The notes: a model not told the origin generated them from the sequence alone. A stretch of DNA of 64,000 nt from Marinobacter piscis (GCF_007671655.1 NZ_VCGX01000001.1:62001-126000); one strand, 5' to 3'. Positions 17,912 to 29,464 are shown, numbered from the stretch's first letter. Program-made: numbers and translations.

Positions 17912-19162
17912 TCAGAGCCCGAGCTTGTGGGCCCGACTGGTAAAGAAGATGCCGCTGGGGCTTTGCGCGCCTAACTCGGCAACCGGTTCCAGCGTGCGGG
18001 TGTTGTAAACCGTCACCCGGTTACTGTCCCGTGACGACACCCACACTTCCTCACCTCTTGGTGTAAACTCCATATGTAATACTGACTTGCCTGGCTCCAG
18101 GGTGCGGATTACCTTGCGGGTCCGGGAGTCAATCACCTGGATAACATCGTTTTTCGGGTGCGCAAAACTTACCCAGATGTTTCGGTTGTCCGGACTGGCC
18201 ATAACAAACACCGGCTGCCCCTGGACCGGAATTTTTTCTACCAGAGACCAGTCATTCATATCGGCCACCAGAACCTGATGGTGCCCGACGGCAGGTATGA
18301 ATGCCCTGCCGTCTGCAACTGTCCAACCCTCCAGATGGGGCATCTTATACACGGGCAGCGGCTGCTCGCCCCTGCCGTAACCGGGCAGGATTTCAACAAC
18401 ACCCGCATCGATATCCCACAAATCCAGCATAGACAGGCCGTCTTCACCGAACAGGCCGGCAATGTAATGGCGACCATCGGGCGTGATCATGGAATCATAG
18501 GGTGCTTTCCCCGCTTCAAAACGTGTCAGTTCCGGCTGACTGCCGGCCACATCATCCGGCATATCCAGAACCCAGATCTGCCCGGCATCGAAGAGGCTGA
18601 AAACAAACCGGTTCCCCGGTGCATCAACCAAGCCAACGGTTTTGGACTGGCCCTTTTCACCGTTAGCTTTTGTGTAAGTCGCGGGAATGTCGGCAACCAG
18701 ATCCAGAGTTGTGCTATCAAACACCTTCACCCCGCCAGGCTCATAATTAGACACAGCCACATAACGACCGTCCTGGGAAATGGCACCGCCGATACTGTTT
18801 CCGGACTGAATAACCCGGCCAACAATGGATTGTGTGAGCAGATCAACCTTGGTAAGGCCCCCATCGCGGCCGAAGACAAAGCCGTAACGGGCATCCCGGG
18901 AGTAAACCACCGAGGCATGGGACAGATCCCCTAATCCTTCAATACGATGAAGCACGCTACGGTTCGTCGTGTTAATAACCAGCACAGAGCCGGTTGCCCG
19001 CTCTATAACCAGCCCAAGATCGCCTGTCCCCATCACGCTGTTTGCCATAGCGTCGGGTGCCGGTGCTTTATCTGTCGCCGAAAAGACCTGGCAACCGCTC
19101 ACCAATGCTGTGATCAGCACCAGCATAAACATTCGTTTTACACAGCGGGGTATCCCCTGCAT
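17912..19162 (-). CDS. nirF: NirF, heme d1 biosynthesis lipoprotein
   Basis: A 416-residue protein with an eight-bladed d1-type propeller and no heme c motif, like NirF. The N-terminus is a lipoprotein signal (MLVLITALVSGC), which places it on the periplasmic face of a membrane. NirF acts late in heme d1 synthesis, converting a precursor before NirN acts. GGAGGAATAACAG precedes the ATG at 19162. Blade motifs such as DGRYVAVSNYEPGG and ISPDNRNIWVS-like repeats are seen. It follows nirC by 23 bases. Confidence 0.92.
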   Translation of the reverse strand: MQGIPRCVKRMFMLVLITALVSGCQVFSATDKAPAPDAMANSVMGTGDLGLVIERATGSVLVINTTNRSVLHRIEGLGDLSHASVVYSRDARYGFVFGRDGGLTKVDLLTQSIVGRVIQSGNSIGGAISQDGRYVAVSNYEPGGVKVFDSTTLDLVADIPATYTKANGEKGQSKTVGLVDAPGNRFVFSLFDAGQIWVLDMPDDVAGSQPELTRFEAGKAPYDSMITPDGRHYIAGLFGEDGLSMLDLWDIDAGVVEILPGYGRGEQPLPVYKMPHLEGWTVADGRAFIPAVGHHQVLVADMNDWSLVEKIPVQGQPVFVMASPDNRNIWVSFAHPKNDVIQVIDSRTRKVIRTLEPGKSVLHMEFTPRGEEVWVSSRDSNRVTVYNTRTLEPVAELGAQSPSGIFFTSRAHKLGL

Positions 19163-19185
19163 CTGTTATTCCTCCAGACTGGTTA

Positions 19186-19551
19186 TCAGGGTGCGATCAG
19201 AGCGCCTGTTTTTAACTGGTGGCTGATCCACTGGATATCAGCAGGCGCCAGAAGCGGCTTCCAGGGCGGCATTGCAGTTCCCGGCACGCCCTCTCTGATA
19301 ATGGCGGCAATCGCCCCTTCGGGCAGGTTTTTCAGATTTTCAGGCCGAAGCGGCGGCCCCAGCCCACCCTTCAGGGACAATCCGTGACAGGAACCACAAT
19401 CCTGAATCACAAAATTCTCAAGCTCAGCCTGAGTGTCAGAACGGGCAAGCTGCTCAGTGGCCCCCAGAGCAGCAGACGTAACCAGTAATACAAGCGATGT
19501 CAGGCTCAAACCCAGGCATCGCTTCACTCCACTCCATTCGGAACCATCCAC
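19186..19551 (-). CDS. nirC: NirC, small periplasmic cytochrome c
   Basis: A 121-residue protein with a Sec signal (LSLTSLVLLVTSAALGA) and a single heme c motif CGSCHG near residue 66; the distal Met lies in GTAMPPW. NirC cytochromes donate electrons to NirS or to heme d1 synthesis. The start is GTG at 19551 with GGAGGAGG about seven bases upstream. First gene of the minus-strand operon, divergent from nirS. Confidence 0.9.
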   Translation of the reverse strand: MDGSEWSGVKRCLGLSLTSLVLLVTSAALGATEQLARSDTQAELENFVIQDCGSCHGLSLKGGLGPPLRPENLKNLPEGAIAAIIREGVPGTAMPPWKPLLAPADIQWISHQLKTGALIAP

Positions 19552-19605
19552 GGGCTGACCTCCTCCAGGTTTCCGGGTTACCCACCATCTACTGGCGCCA
19601 CCATA

Positions 19606-19619
19606 TTATTCATTATCAA
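19606..19619 (+). promoter_or_regulatory. Degenerate FNR/DNR-like box between nirC and nirS
   Basis: TTATT-CATT-ATCAA keeps one perfect half-site and three of five in the other. It lies in the 223-bp divergent promoter region. TATCTA at 19639-19644 could be the nirS -10, giving a spacing of about -39. Control of nirS by DNR is normal in this group, but this particular box is weak. Confidence 0.4.
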
Positions 19620-19756
19620 TACTGGTTTAAAGGACTTTTATCTACAACGACCCTTTGGTTATACCACCGGTTGGGTACCTACCAAACAATCAACATACAT
19701 CTGATTTTCATCAATGTTCGACAAGCAAAAGAAGAGAACCCTACACACACTCTTAA

Positions 19757-21499
<1,743 letters not shown>

Positions 21500-21536
21500 G
21501 CGCCACTGAAACCGTGCGACCCGGAGGAGACGAAAC

Positions 21537-22001
21537 ATGAGACTGGACCCAACCGACCAGCAACTGATCAATCACTTTCAGCGGCATTTGCCGGTGTGTG
21601 AACGGCCTTACCTGGACATCTCCCGGCAACTGGACATGTCCGAGCAGGAGGTCATTGAGCGCTTGCAGTCGTTACAGTCCCGAAACGTCATCAGCCGGGT
21701 CGGGCCGGTATTTGAGCACAGCCGGGCAGGCGCAAGCCTGCTGGCTGCCGTGGCGGCTCCGCACGAGCAGGTGGATCAGGTCGCCGCCCGGATCAACCGC
21801 GCGCCCGGCGTTAATCATAATTACGCCCGGGAGCACGACTACAATCTCTGGTTTGTCATGACAGCGCCGGACAACGAACAACTGGATGAGCGCCTCGACA
21901 CCCTGGAAAACCACCTGAAACTGCCCATGCTACGCCTTCCCATGGTTGAGGGTTATCACATTGACCTGGCCTTCGACATCGACTGGGAGGCATTGACATG
22001 A
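21537..22001 (+). CDS. nirD: NirD, Lrp/AsnC-like siroheme decarboxylase subunit
   Basis: A 154-residue protein with an N-terminal winged helix-turn-helix and a C-terminal AsnC-type domain. NirD/L/G/H proteins are enzymes, not regulators: they decarboxylate siroheme to didecarboxysiroheme. The motif YAREHDYNLWFV near residue 100 is the His-containing catalytic stretch shared with the third copy. It starts 37 bases after nirS and overlaps the next gene by 4 bases (ATGA). Confidence 0.9.
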   Translation: MRLDPTDQQLINHFQRHLPVCERPYLDISRQLDMSEQEVIERLQSLQSRNVISRVGPVFEHSRAGASLLAAVAAPHEQVDQVAARINRAPGVNHNYAREHDYNLWFVMTAPDNEQLDERLDTLENHLKLPMLRLPMVEGYHIDLAFDIDWEALT

Positions 22002-22483
22002 GCAGCGCCTGGGGCTTACTGCGGCTCAGACAGCAACTCGAAAAAGGGCTACCGCTTGTACCCCGCCCCTACCAGGCACTTGGCGAGCGCACCGGCCTTT
22101 CTGAGCAGGAAGTCATGAACGCCATTACCCAATGGCAAAATGATGGCCTGATCAAGCGTTTCGGCCTGGTAGTGAAACACCGCACACTGGGCTACACCGC
22201 CAACGCCATGGTGGTCTGGGACGTGCCTGATGAACAGGTGAAGGCTCTGGGCCAGACCCTGGCGGGCGTACCATTTATTACCCTCTGTTACCAGCGACCG
22301 AGACAGCTTCCGGACTGGCCTTACAACCTGTTCTGCATGATTCACGGCACTGACCGCACACGCGTACTGGCACAACTCGACAGTCTGATTGCCGACCAGA
22401 ACCTGCAACACATTCAGCATGCGGTGCTGTTCAGTAACAAAACCTACCGCCAGCGTGGGGGGTGTTATGCCAGCCACGACTGA
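21998..22483 (+). CDS. nirL: NirL, Lrp/AsnC-like siroheme decarboxylase subunit
   Basis: A 161-residue homologue of the upstream gene. It carries the alternative motif CYQRPRQLPDWPYNLFCMIHG in place of the YxREH motif, so it pairs with nirD as the second subunit type. The C-terminal tail has extra cysteines (RGGCY). The start ATG overlaps the nirD stop. The next gene begins before this one ends. Confidence 0.88.
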   Translation: MSSAWGLLRLRQQLEKGLPLVPRPYQALGERTGLSEQEVMNAITQWQNDGLIKRFGLVVKHRTLGYTANAMVVWDVPDEQVKALGQTLAGVPFITLCYQRPRQLPDWPYNLFCMIHGTDRTRVLAQLDSLIADQNLQHIQHAVLFSNKTYRQRGGCYASHD

Positions 22484-22955
22484 ATCCCGCCGCCAGACCC
22501 CGATTGCCACCCTGAACCAGGTTGAGAAGGCACTGGTTAACCGTCTGCAACATGGCCTGCCTCTTGTGCACTACCCTTATGCCGCCATCGCAAGCGAACT
22601 GGGCCTCAGCGAACAACAGGTTCTCGAGGGTATTAAAAAACTGCTGGCCGAAGGCGTTCTGACACGGTTTGGCCCCATGTTTCACGCTGGTGAACTGGGC
22701 GGCGGCCTCACACTGGCTGCCATGCGTATTCCTGAAGCGGACTATGAAAAAGTGACCGGACAGGTAAACAGCTTTCCCGAGGTGGCCCATAACTACCGCC
22801 GCGAACACGATCTGAACATGTGGTTTGTATTGGCAACCGAAACCCAAAGCGCCATTACAGACACCATTTGCGCTATTGAAAACGTTACCGGTTACCCGGT
22901 TTACAACATGCCAAAGGAGCAGGAATTCCATGTCCACCTCCACTTCCCTGTCTGA
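22467..22955 (+). CDS. nirG: NirG, Lrp/AsnC-like siroheme decarboxylase subunit
   Basis: A 162-residue protein whose motif YRREHDLNMWFV matches the first copy, identifying it as the NirD/G type. The ATG at 22467, behind GTGGGGGG, is preferred to an upstream in-frame ATG deep within nirL. It overlaps nirL by 17 bases and nirH by 26 bases. Confidence 0.87.
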   Translation: MPATTESRRQTPIATLNQVEKALVNRLQHGLPLVHYPYAAIASELGLSEQQVLEGIKKLLAEGVLTRFGPMFHAGELGGGLTLAAMRIPEADYEKVTGQVNSFPEVAHNYRREHDLNMWFVLATETQSAITDTICAIENVTGYPVYNMPKEQEFHVHLHFPV

Positions 22956-23454
22956 AACAGGTGCACTGACCCGCTTTGTGATGACCGACACGGACCGCAA
23001 ACTGATCCTGGCCACCCAGGCCGGTCTGCCACTGGTTGCTAACCCTTGGGCCGAACTTGGAAAGCAACTGCAAATGGACGCTGATGACGTGCTGGCCCGC
23101 TTTCAGGCTATGCAGCAAGCGGGCGTGATACGCAGAGTTGCTGCCGTACCAGACCATTATCGCCTGGGCTACCGCTATAACGGCATGACCGTATGGGATG
23201 TGCACGACGACCACATTGCTGAACTCGGTGCCGCCGTTGGTGAGCTGCCGTTTGTCAGCCACTGCTACCGGCGCCCACGACACCTGCCCTATTGGTCCTT
23301 CAACCTGTTCGCCATGGTGCATGGCACCACCCGGGAGGAAGTAGAAAGCAAGGCCACGCAAATACGGGCCGTTCTCGGCGATGCCTGTCGGCAGCACACC
23401 ATTCTTTACAGCTCGGCCATTCTCAAGAAAACCGGCCTGCGGCTGCGCAAATAA
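22930..23454 (+). CDS. nirH: NirH, Lrp/AsnC-like siroheme decarboxylase subunit
   Basis: A 174-residue protein with CYRRPRHLPYWSFNLFAMVHG, matching NirL, so it is the second subunit of the NirG pair. AAAGGAG precedes the ATG at 22930. Together the four genes form two tandem heterodimer-type pairs, D-L and G-H. The split, unfused form is as in Pseudomonas. Confidence 0.87.
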   Translation: MSTSTSLSETGALTRFVMTDTDRKLILATQAGLPLVANPWAELGKQLQMDADDVLARFQAMQQAGVIRRVAAVPDHYRLGYRYNGMTVWDVHDDHIAELGAAVGELPFVSHCYRRPRHLPYWSFNLFAMVHGTTREEVESKATQIRAVLGDACRQHTILYSSAILKKTGLRLRK

Positions 23455-23470
23455 GATAAGGGGAAGCACC

Positions 23471-24667
23471 ATGTTCAGAATGACCCGCTACATAAAAAGC
23501 CTGATGAACCCGGCCCCGGTGAAAGCCATTCCCAAACCCTCCGGCCCGGTTGTCATCTGGAACCTGATCCGTCGCTGCAACCTCACCTGCAAGCACTGTT
23601 ATTCGGTTTCTGCAGACATAGATTTCAAGGGTGAGCTGAGCACCGACGAGGCCTATACCGTTATGGACGACCTGAATACCTTTGGTGTTCCTGTCCTGAT
23701 CCTGTCGGGCGGTGAACCGTTGATGCGGCCCGACATTTTTGACATTTCACGACGTGCGAAAGCGTTGGGTTTTTACGTAGGCCTGTCCAGTAACGGCACC
23801 CTGATTACTGAAGACAACATTCAGCAGATTGCCGACGCCGGCTATGATTATGTGGGCATCAGCATTGACGGCCTTGAGCAAACCCATGACGAATTCCGTC
23901 AGAAAAAAGGCGCCTTTGCCGCTTCCATGAAAGCGGTCAGGCTCTGCAAGGACGCGGGCATCAAAGTGGGTCTGCGTTTCACCCTCACCCAGGATAACGC
24001 ACCGCAGCTGCCAGACATGCTCAGGCTGCTGGACGAGCACGATATTGACAAGTTTTACCTGTCACACCTGAACTACTCCGGCCGGGGCGGTCGTAACCGC
24101 AAGCGGGACGCGTGGTATGACATGACCCGGGATGCCATGAACCTGCTGTTCAACCATTGCCATGAAGAACTGAAGCGCGGCATTGAGCGGGAATATGTAA
24201 CTGGCAATAACGACGCCGATGGCCCGTTTCTGTTGCAGTGGGCCGCGGAGCATTACCCCGACCAGGTGCCGGCTCTTGAACAGCGGCTGATGAACTGGGG
24301 CGGCAATTCCTCAGGCGTGAATATCTCCAATATCGACAACCTGGGGGTTGTCCACCCGGACACCTTCTGGTGGGACTACAACCTTGGCAATGTGCGCGAA
24401 AAGCCCTTTTCCCGCATCTGGTCCGAAGCGGATGACGAGCTGATGGAAGGCTTGCGCCAGCTACCTCGCCCGGTCAAAGGCCGGTGCGCCCGGTGCAAGT
24501 ACCTGGCCATCTGCAACGGCAACACCCGGGTCCGGGCCTACAATATGTCCGGTGATTTCTGGGAAGAAGACCCGGGCTGTTACCTCACCAACGAAGAGAT
24601 TGGCGTTCTCGACATGCCCAGGCGCGTCGCCGCCCCGGTGATCGGGATTCCGGTCCACAACCTGTAA
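23471..24667 (+). CDS. nirJ: NirJ, radical SAM heme d1 synthesis enzyme
   Basis: A 398-residue radical SAM protein that removes the two propionate chains of didecarboxysiroheme on the way to heme d1. The SAM cluster motif is CNLTCKHC near residue 38, followed by [10 protein letters not shown]. The C-terminal SPASM-like part has [10 protein letters not shown] and DPGCYL, ligands of a second cluster. The ATG at 23471 has AAGGGGAAG upstream and avoids the overlap of an earlier ATG with nirH. Confidence 0.94.
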   Translation: MFRMTRYIKSLMNPAPVKAIPKPSGPVVIWNLIRRCNLTCKHCYSVSADIDFKGELSTDEAYTVMDDLNTFGVPVLILSGGEPLMRPDIFDISRRAKALGFYVGLSSNGTLITEDNIQQIADAGYDYVGISIDGLEQTHDEFRQKKGAFAASMKAVRLCKDAGIKVGLRFTLTQDNAPQLPDMLRLLDEHDIDKFYLSHLNYSGRGGRNRKRDAWYDMTRDAMNLLFNHCHEELKRGIEREYVTGNNDADGPFLLQWAAEHYPDQVPALEQRLMNWGGNSSGVNISNIDNLGVVHPDTFWWDYNLGNVREKPFSRIWSEADDELMEGLRQLPRPVKGRCARCKYLAICNGNTRVRAYNMSGDFWEEDPGCYLTNEEIGVLDMPRRVAAPVIGIPVHNL

Positions 24668-24677
24668 GGAATGCATC

Positions 24678-25541
24678 ATGACAATCAGCCAGAGAAAGAA
24701 ACGCCTGGTGGAATTCCAGCTGGCAGAGCAACCTTTCCGGGCCGGCGAGGTTGCCATTGTCGGCGCTGGTCCGGGGGACCCCGGACTATTGACACTCAGG
24801 GCCCTGATGCTGATCCAGCAGGCTGACGCAGTGGTTTACGACCGGTTGGTGTCGCCACAGATCATGGAACTGGTGAACCCTCTCGCAGAACGGTTTCATG
24901 TGGGAAAAGCCAGCGGATGCCACTCCGTTCCCCAGGAAGACACCAATGAACTACTGGTACAACTGGCCATAAAACAGCGCCGCGTAGTACGGCTGAAAGG
25001 CGGAGACCCTTATATCTTTGGTCGTGGTGGCGAGGAGGCAGAGTTCCTGGTGGAGAACGATATTGATTTTCTGGTGGTCCCTGGAATCACTTCTGCTTCC
25101 GGCTGCGCGTCCTATTGCGGCATCCCCCTGACACACAGGGACTACGCGCAAAGCGTTACCTTCGTAACCGGGCACCGTAAAGCGGACCATGCCTTTGAAC
25201 TCAACTGGAAGGTGCTGGCCGCGCCGGGACAGACCCGGGTGTTCTACATGGGGCTGCATAACGCTCCTACGATTGTCCGGGAGCTGACCGCCCATGGCCT
25301 GTCAGGTGACTGCCCCGTGGCCCTGGTGGAGCGTGGCACCACATCGCAACAGCACATGGCCGTAACGACGCTCACCAATCTGGAGCAAACCATTGCAATG
25401 GAAGGCTTCCAGCCACCCACGCTGATCATTGTTGGTGAGGTTGTACAACTGGCAGAAAAACTGGCGCAACCGGTTCAGGCCGGCTGGGACAGCGCCTTAA
25501 CCAGTCTGGCTGCTGCCCATGCAACGCTGCGTCCCGCATAA
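24678..25541 (+). CDS. nirE: NirE, uroporphyrinogen-III C-methyltransferase
   Basis: A 287-residue SAM-dependent methyltransferase making precorrin-2, the first committed step of heme d1 synthesis. Family motifs: [15 protein letters not shown] near residue 30, [21 protein letters not shown], and [21 protein letters not shown]. It lacks the CysG dehydrogenase/ferrochelatase domains, as expected for NirE. It follows nirJ by 10 bases with AAGGAATG as ribosome site. Confidence 0.94.
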   Translation: MTISQRKKRLVEFQLAEQPFRAGEVAIVGAGPGDPGLLTLRALMLIQQADAVVYDRLVSPQIMELVNPLAERFHVGKASGCHSVPQEDTNELLVQLAIKQRRVVRLKGGDPYIFGRGGEEAEFLVENDIDFLVVPGITSASGCASYCGIPLTHRDYAQSVTFVTGHRKADHAFELNWKVLAAPGQTRVFYMGLHNAPTIVRELTAHGLSGDCPVALVERGTTSQQHMAVTTLTNLEQTIAMEGFQPPTLIIVGEVVQLAEKLAQPVQAGWDSALTSLAAAHATLRPA

Positions 25542-25585
25542 GGCGAGATCAGCGACCTTTATCAATACTGCAAACGGGAAGCTCG

Positions 25586-27079
25586 ATGCAAAAAACTCTG
25601 AACGTCCTGATGCTGAGCGCAGGCCTGCTGACTGCGCCTCTGGTTATGGCCAGCACAGATACGCCCACCGAAACCCTGTATCAGCAACACTGTGCAAGCT
25701 GCCATGGCAGTGACCGCCTGGGTGGAATGGGGCCGGCCCTGCTACCCGAAAACCTCTCGCGCCTGAAACAAAGCCAAGCCGAAGCGGCTATCCGTGAGGG
25801 CCGGCCCGCCACCCAGATGCTTGGCTTTGCCGACACATTGAGCGACGAATCCATTACCGCTCTCGCCGACTATATCTACCAGCCACCGGCACAGGAGCCG
25901 GCCTGGGACAAACGCGAAATTGTAGGCAGCCACCTGCTGCCACACCCTTCAGGCTCACTGCCCGATACGCCGGCGTACAGTGCCGATATGATGAACCTGT
26001 TCCTGGTGGTGGAAATTGGTGACCACCACGTTACCCTGCTTGACGGCGACAGCATGGAACCCATCCACCGTTTCGCCAGCCGCTATGCCCTGCATGGCGG
26101 GCCCAAGTACAGCCCCGACGGCCGCTACGTCTATTTTGGCTCTCGCGATGGCTGGATTACCAAGTATGATCTCTACAACCTCAAAGTGGTTGCAGAAGTC
26201 CGTTCCGGCATCAACATGCGCAATATCGCCGTATCTGCCGATGGCAAGCATGTGCTGGCTGCCAACTATCTGCCTCACACCCTGGTCCTGTTCGATGCAG
26301 ACAACCTCGACCTCCTGGAAATTATCCCGGTGGAAAATGATGCAGGTGAAAGCTCCCGGGTGAGCGCAGTTTACGCAGCGCCACCGCGCAACAGCTTCAT
26401 TGCGGCGCTGAAAGATATTCCCCAGGCCTGGGAAATCACGGTAGAAAATAATCAGGCTCGCTTACGCAAAATGCAAACGGACACCTGGCTTGACGACTTC
26501 TTTTTCGATCCGGATTACGAGCACCTCATCGGCGCCGCCCGCGATGGCAAGCACGGTCTGGTTATCAATCTGGACACCGGGGAGACGACCGCCGAGCTGC
26601 CCTTGCCGGGCATGCCTCATCTGGGCTCCGGCATAACCTGGGATTACAACGGATCCCGGGTTATGGCCACGCCCCACTTCCGCACAGGCGCCGTCTCTAT
26701 CATTGATATGGATAGCTGGAAGGTCATCAAGACCCTGGAAACAGCTGGCCCGGGGTTCTTCATGCGCAGCCACGAAAACTCCCGCTACGCCTGGGTCGAC
26801 GTTTTCTTTGGCCCTAACAAAGACAAGGTCCACGTGATTGACAAGCAGACCCTGGAAATTGTGAAAACACTACAGCCGGAACCCGGTAAAGTTGCAGCCC
26901 ATGTCGAGTTTGACCGTGAGGGTAAAAAACTGCTGCTGAGCATCTGGGATGAAGACGGCGCCGTGATTGTCTACGACGCCGATACGCTGGAGGAAGAGAA
27001 GCGCATCCCGATGAACAAGCCCTCGGGAAAATACAACGTATGGAACAAGATTAATTACGAAGAAGGAACCAGCCACTAG
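25586..27079 (+). CDS. nirN: NirN, dihydro-heme d1 dehydrogenase (c-d1 type)
   Basis: A 497-residue periplasmic paralogue of NirS: signal peptide (LLTAPLVMA), heme c motif CASCHGS near residue 36, then a d1-type propeller. NirN catalyses the last step of heme d1 synthesis, introducing the acrylate double bond, and hands d1 to NirS. It is shorter than NirS and lacks its longer N-terminal arm. Last gene of the operon, with a hairpin across its stop codon. Confidence 0.93.
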   Translation: MQKTLNVLMLSAGLLTAPLVMASTDTPTETLYQQHCASCHGSDRLGGMGPALLPENLSRLKQSQAEAAIREGRPATQMLGFADTLSDESITALADYIYQPPAQEPAWDKREIVGSHLLPHPSGSLPDTPAYSADMMNLFLVVEIGDHHVTLLDGDSMEPIHRFASRYALHGGPKYSPDGRYVYFGSRDGWITKYDLYNLKVVAEVRSGINMRNIAVSADGKHVLAANYLPHTLVLFDADNLDLLEIIPVENDAGESSRVSAVYAAPPRNSFIAALKDIPQAWEITVENNQARLRKMQTDTWLDDFFFDPDYEHLIGAARDGKHGLVINLDTGETTAELPLPGMPHLGSGITWDYNGSRVMATPHFRTGAVSIIDMDSWKVIKTLETAGPGFFMRSHENSRYAWVDVFFGPNKDKVHVIDKQTLEIVKTLQPEPGKVAAHVEFDREGKKLLLSIWDEDGAVIVYDADTLEEEKRIPMNKPSGKYNVWNKINYEEGTSH

Positions 27080-27099
27080 GCGTCTGCAGCGGTTCCTTC
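27062..27099. terminator. Inverted repeat over the nirN stop codon
   Basis: GAAGGAACC (27062-27070) and GGTTCCTTC (27091-27099) form a 9-bp stem with a 20-base loop that contains the nirN stop. It lies between the convergent nirN and chemoreceptor genes. There is no T run, so this may be a weak or Rho-assisted terminator. Confidence 0.45.
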
Positions 27100-27115
27100 A
27101 GCGAGTTAAGCCGGC

Positions 27116-29242
27116 TCAGGTCTTCAAACGGTTTAGCTCGCTATCCAGTATCTCAACTTCCTTGTCCAGGGAGTCGCCACTTCCTCGTAACCGCTGCGCC
27201 AACTCCCGAAGATCCTGAGCCGCATCACCAATTTCCGTGAGGTTCTGGTTAATTTCTTCACTCACGGAGCTTTGCTCCTCAGCAGCCGTTGCTACCTGAG
27301 TAACATGTTCAACAATCGTGGCTATACGTGTTACGACAGCGGCCAGTGAATGATCGGCTTCACGGGTTCCATCAACCGCCATAGCTGCCCGGCTAACACC
27401 CTCATCGATGACCGAGACCGTCTGATGCACATCCTGCTGCAGGCCTTCAATCATCTCGCTGACGTCATCCGTTGACCTCCGGGTGCGAGAAGCCAATGTA
27501 CGGACCTCATCTGCAACCACGGCAAAGCCCCGGCCCTGTTCGCCGGCCCGGGCTGCTTCAATGGCCGCATTCAGGGCCAGCAGGTTGGTTTGCTCCGACA
27601 CTCCCCGAATCACATCGAGAATACGATTGATCTCATCACTCCGGTGGGCAACCTGGCTAATCGCCTTGCCGGCTTCGTCCATATCAGCCGCTAATGCACT
27701 CACGCCTTCAACGGCTGAGCCCAGGGTTGTTTGTGTAAACCGGATACCATCCTGAGCCTGCTGGGCATTGCTGGCAGACTCACTGGCAAAGCCTGCCACT
27801 TCTCCAGCTGCAGCCGACATTTCATTCATGGCAGCAACGACGCTGTCCATCTCACGATGTTGTCTGGCCGAATTTTCATCCGTTTCCTGAGCGATCGAAC
27901 TCACATCGGAGGCTTGCTGATGTACCCGCACATTAACCGCTTTCAGGTCGTTGATCATAGAGCGCAAGCGCTCAAGGAATGTATTAAATCCACCTGCCAG
28001 CTCAATCAGCTCGGCGTGGGTATCAATTTCCAGCTCCCGGGTCAGGTCGCCTTCGGCACTGCTGAGGTTATTCATGCGATCACGAATTACCTCTATGGGG
28101 CGTACAACTGAGCGGACCAATGCAATCAACAACAATACCGACAGTACTGACACCACAACGCCGACAAGTAACTGGCGTTCCGCTGTTGCTGCCACCTCGT
28201 CTGAAAGTAGTGAGATAATATTATCAAGCTCTCCCAGGGCGGCTGCACGTGGCAGCTCAATCAACAACGACCACTCCCGCCCTGTGTCTGCAATACGCAC
28301 GGGGTATGAAACTGCCAGGGTTTCACCGTCGTCATAACGGCCACCGGATTGATGCAGGCTGGTCATCTCGCCGGCAAGCTCAGGCATTACTTCCCGCAGC
28401 GGTCTCGCCAATGCATGCCCGTAATGACTGCCCGCAACAATCAGGCCTTTCTCGCTCAGCAAAGTGACTCGCGAATCCCCACCATACAACTGCTGGCTGA
28501 CCGATTTCACTTCATTCTGCAGGGTATCAAGATTGATATCGACCCCCACGACACCATCAAACGTACCTTCGGTCAGTATCGGCACAACCAACGTGGTAAC
28601 CAGCTTACTGTATCCATCCTCGATCTCGTAATTGTATGGCTCCATGATGCAGGCGCTTTTGGTTTCCATGGGACAGAAATACCACTCTGCCTCCCGATCA
28701 CCGAACTCGTTCCGGGTTTCGTCGTATTTCTCGTCCGGATCATCAACCTGTTCAACCTGGATATCACCATTACGGTCACGAAAATAATATATCTCCAGGG
28801 TGCCTATCTCCGTACTATGGTCCTCTACGCCACCGGTAAAATAACGATCCTGGCCGTCGTACGCATCTGGCTCAAACTGGGCATAAATAGTACTCAGGTG
28901 TTCTTCTGAAACCAGTACCGAGCGCACCGCATCAGAAAGTGCACTGCGACTGATCCGTGCCGAGGCGCCGCCGGTGATGTTTTCCTCAATGATATTGCCC
29001 AGCACATCCGGAACTTTGAACGCAGCGTTAAACTTGCCGCTTACCTCCTCACCAAATTCCCCAGCGGTCGCAGACAATCGATCCATCACAATATCCTGTA
29101 CCAGCGTGCTGGTTTCGGACGTAAGGCGTTGCTCCATATTATTCAGAGACATTTGCGCCGTTATCACCATACTGATTCCCATCACCAGCAAAAGACTGAT
29201 AACAAGAGCATATAGCTTTATCTTAAGCGATAGCTTATTCAT
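27116..29242 (-). CDS. Methyl-accepting chemotaxis protein with dCache sensor domain
   Basis: A 708-residue chemoreceptor. Order: TM1 (about 10-30), a large periplasmic double-Cache domain (about 40-340), TM2 (about 362-385), HAMP, then the signalling coiled coil with tip [18 protein letters not shown]. The sensor contains WYFCPMETKSACIMEPY, where two cysteines could form a disulfide near the ligand pocket. ATG at 29242 begins MNKLSLKIKLYALV; the frame extends 25 codons upstream without a ribosome site. Its place between the nir and nnrS/narK genes suggests sensing a respiratory compound, which is inference. Confidence 0.92.
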   Translation of the reverse strand: MNKLSLKIKLYALVISLLLVMGISMVITAQMSLNNMEQRLTSETSTLVQDIVMDRLSATAGEFGEEVSGKFNAAFKVPDVLGNIIEENITGGASARISRSALSDAVRSVLVSEEHLSTIYAQFEPDAYDGQDRYFTGGVEDHSTEIGTLEIYYFRDRNGDIQVEQVDDPDEKYDETRNEFGDREAEWYFCPMETKSACIMEPYNYEIEDGYSKLVTTLVVPILTEGTFDGVVGVDINLDTLQNEVKSVSQQLYGGDSRVTLLSEKGLIVAGSHYGHALARPLREVMPELAGEMTSLHQSGGRYDDGETLAVSYPVRIADTGREWSLLIELPRAAALGELDNIISLLSDEVAATAERQLLVGVVVSVLSVLLLIALVRSVVRPIEVIRDRMNNLSSAEGDLTRELEIDTHAELIELAGGFNTFLERLRSMINDLKAVNVRVHQQASDVSSIAQETDENSARQHREMDSVVAAMNEMSAAAGEVAGFASESASNAQQAQDGIRFTQTTLGSAVEGVSALAADMDEAGKAISQVAHRSDEINRILDVIRGVSEQTNLLALNAAIEAARAGEQGRGFAVVADEVRTLASRTRRSTDDVSEMIEGLQQDVHQTVSVIDEGVSRAAMAVDGTREADHSLAAVVTRIATIVEHVTQVATAAEEQSSVSEEINQNLTEIGDAAQDLRELAQRLRGSGDSLDKEVEILDSELNRLKT

Positions 29243-29393
29243 ATGAAGAAAACCTTTTGAACACTTCCGTCGGGTAAATAGGTGGCTACATTTACTATTA
29301 GCGACCCGCCGGTACAATTCTTTACCCCCCCTTTGTTGGTTTTATGTAACCTCATCACCAGGAAGGTCTTATCGGAAGAACAGAAAAGCCTTA

Positions 29394-29407
29394 ATGATTT
29401 AAGTCAT
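29394..29407 (+). promoter_or_regulatory. Palindromic FNR-like box before the crp-like gene
   Basis: ATGAT-TTAA-GTCAT is a symmetric AATGA/TCATT palindrome with the same spacing as an FNR box, matching TTGAT-N4-ATCAA at seven of ten positions. It is 58 bases before the proposed ATG. It may be an autoregulatory site of the downstream regulator rather than a true FNR site. Confidence 0.35.
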
Positions 29408-29464
29408 TTCCAGTACCATCATTCTGTTAGAATCATTGGCACATTACTCAGCGGTACGAGCACA

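Noticed and set aside
29282..29464. GTG-initiated N-terminal extension of the Crp/Fnr gene
   Set aside because: It would run through the probable promoter and the palindrome, has no ribosome site and encodes no recognisable domain part.
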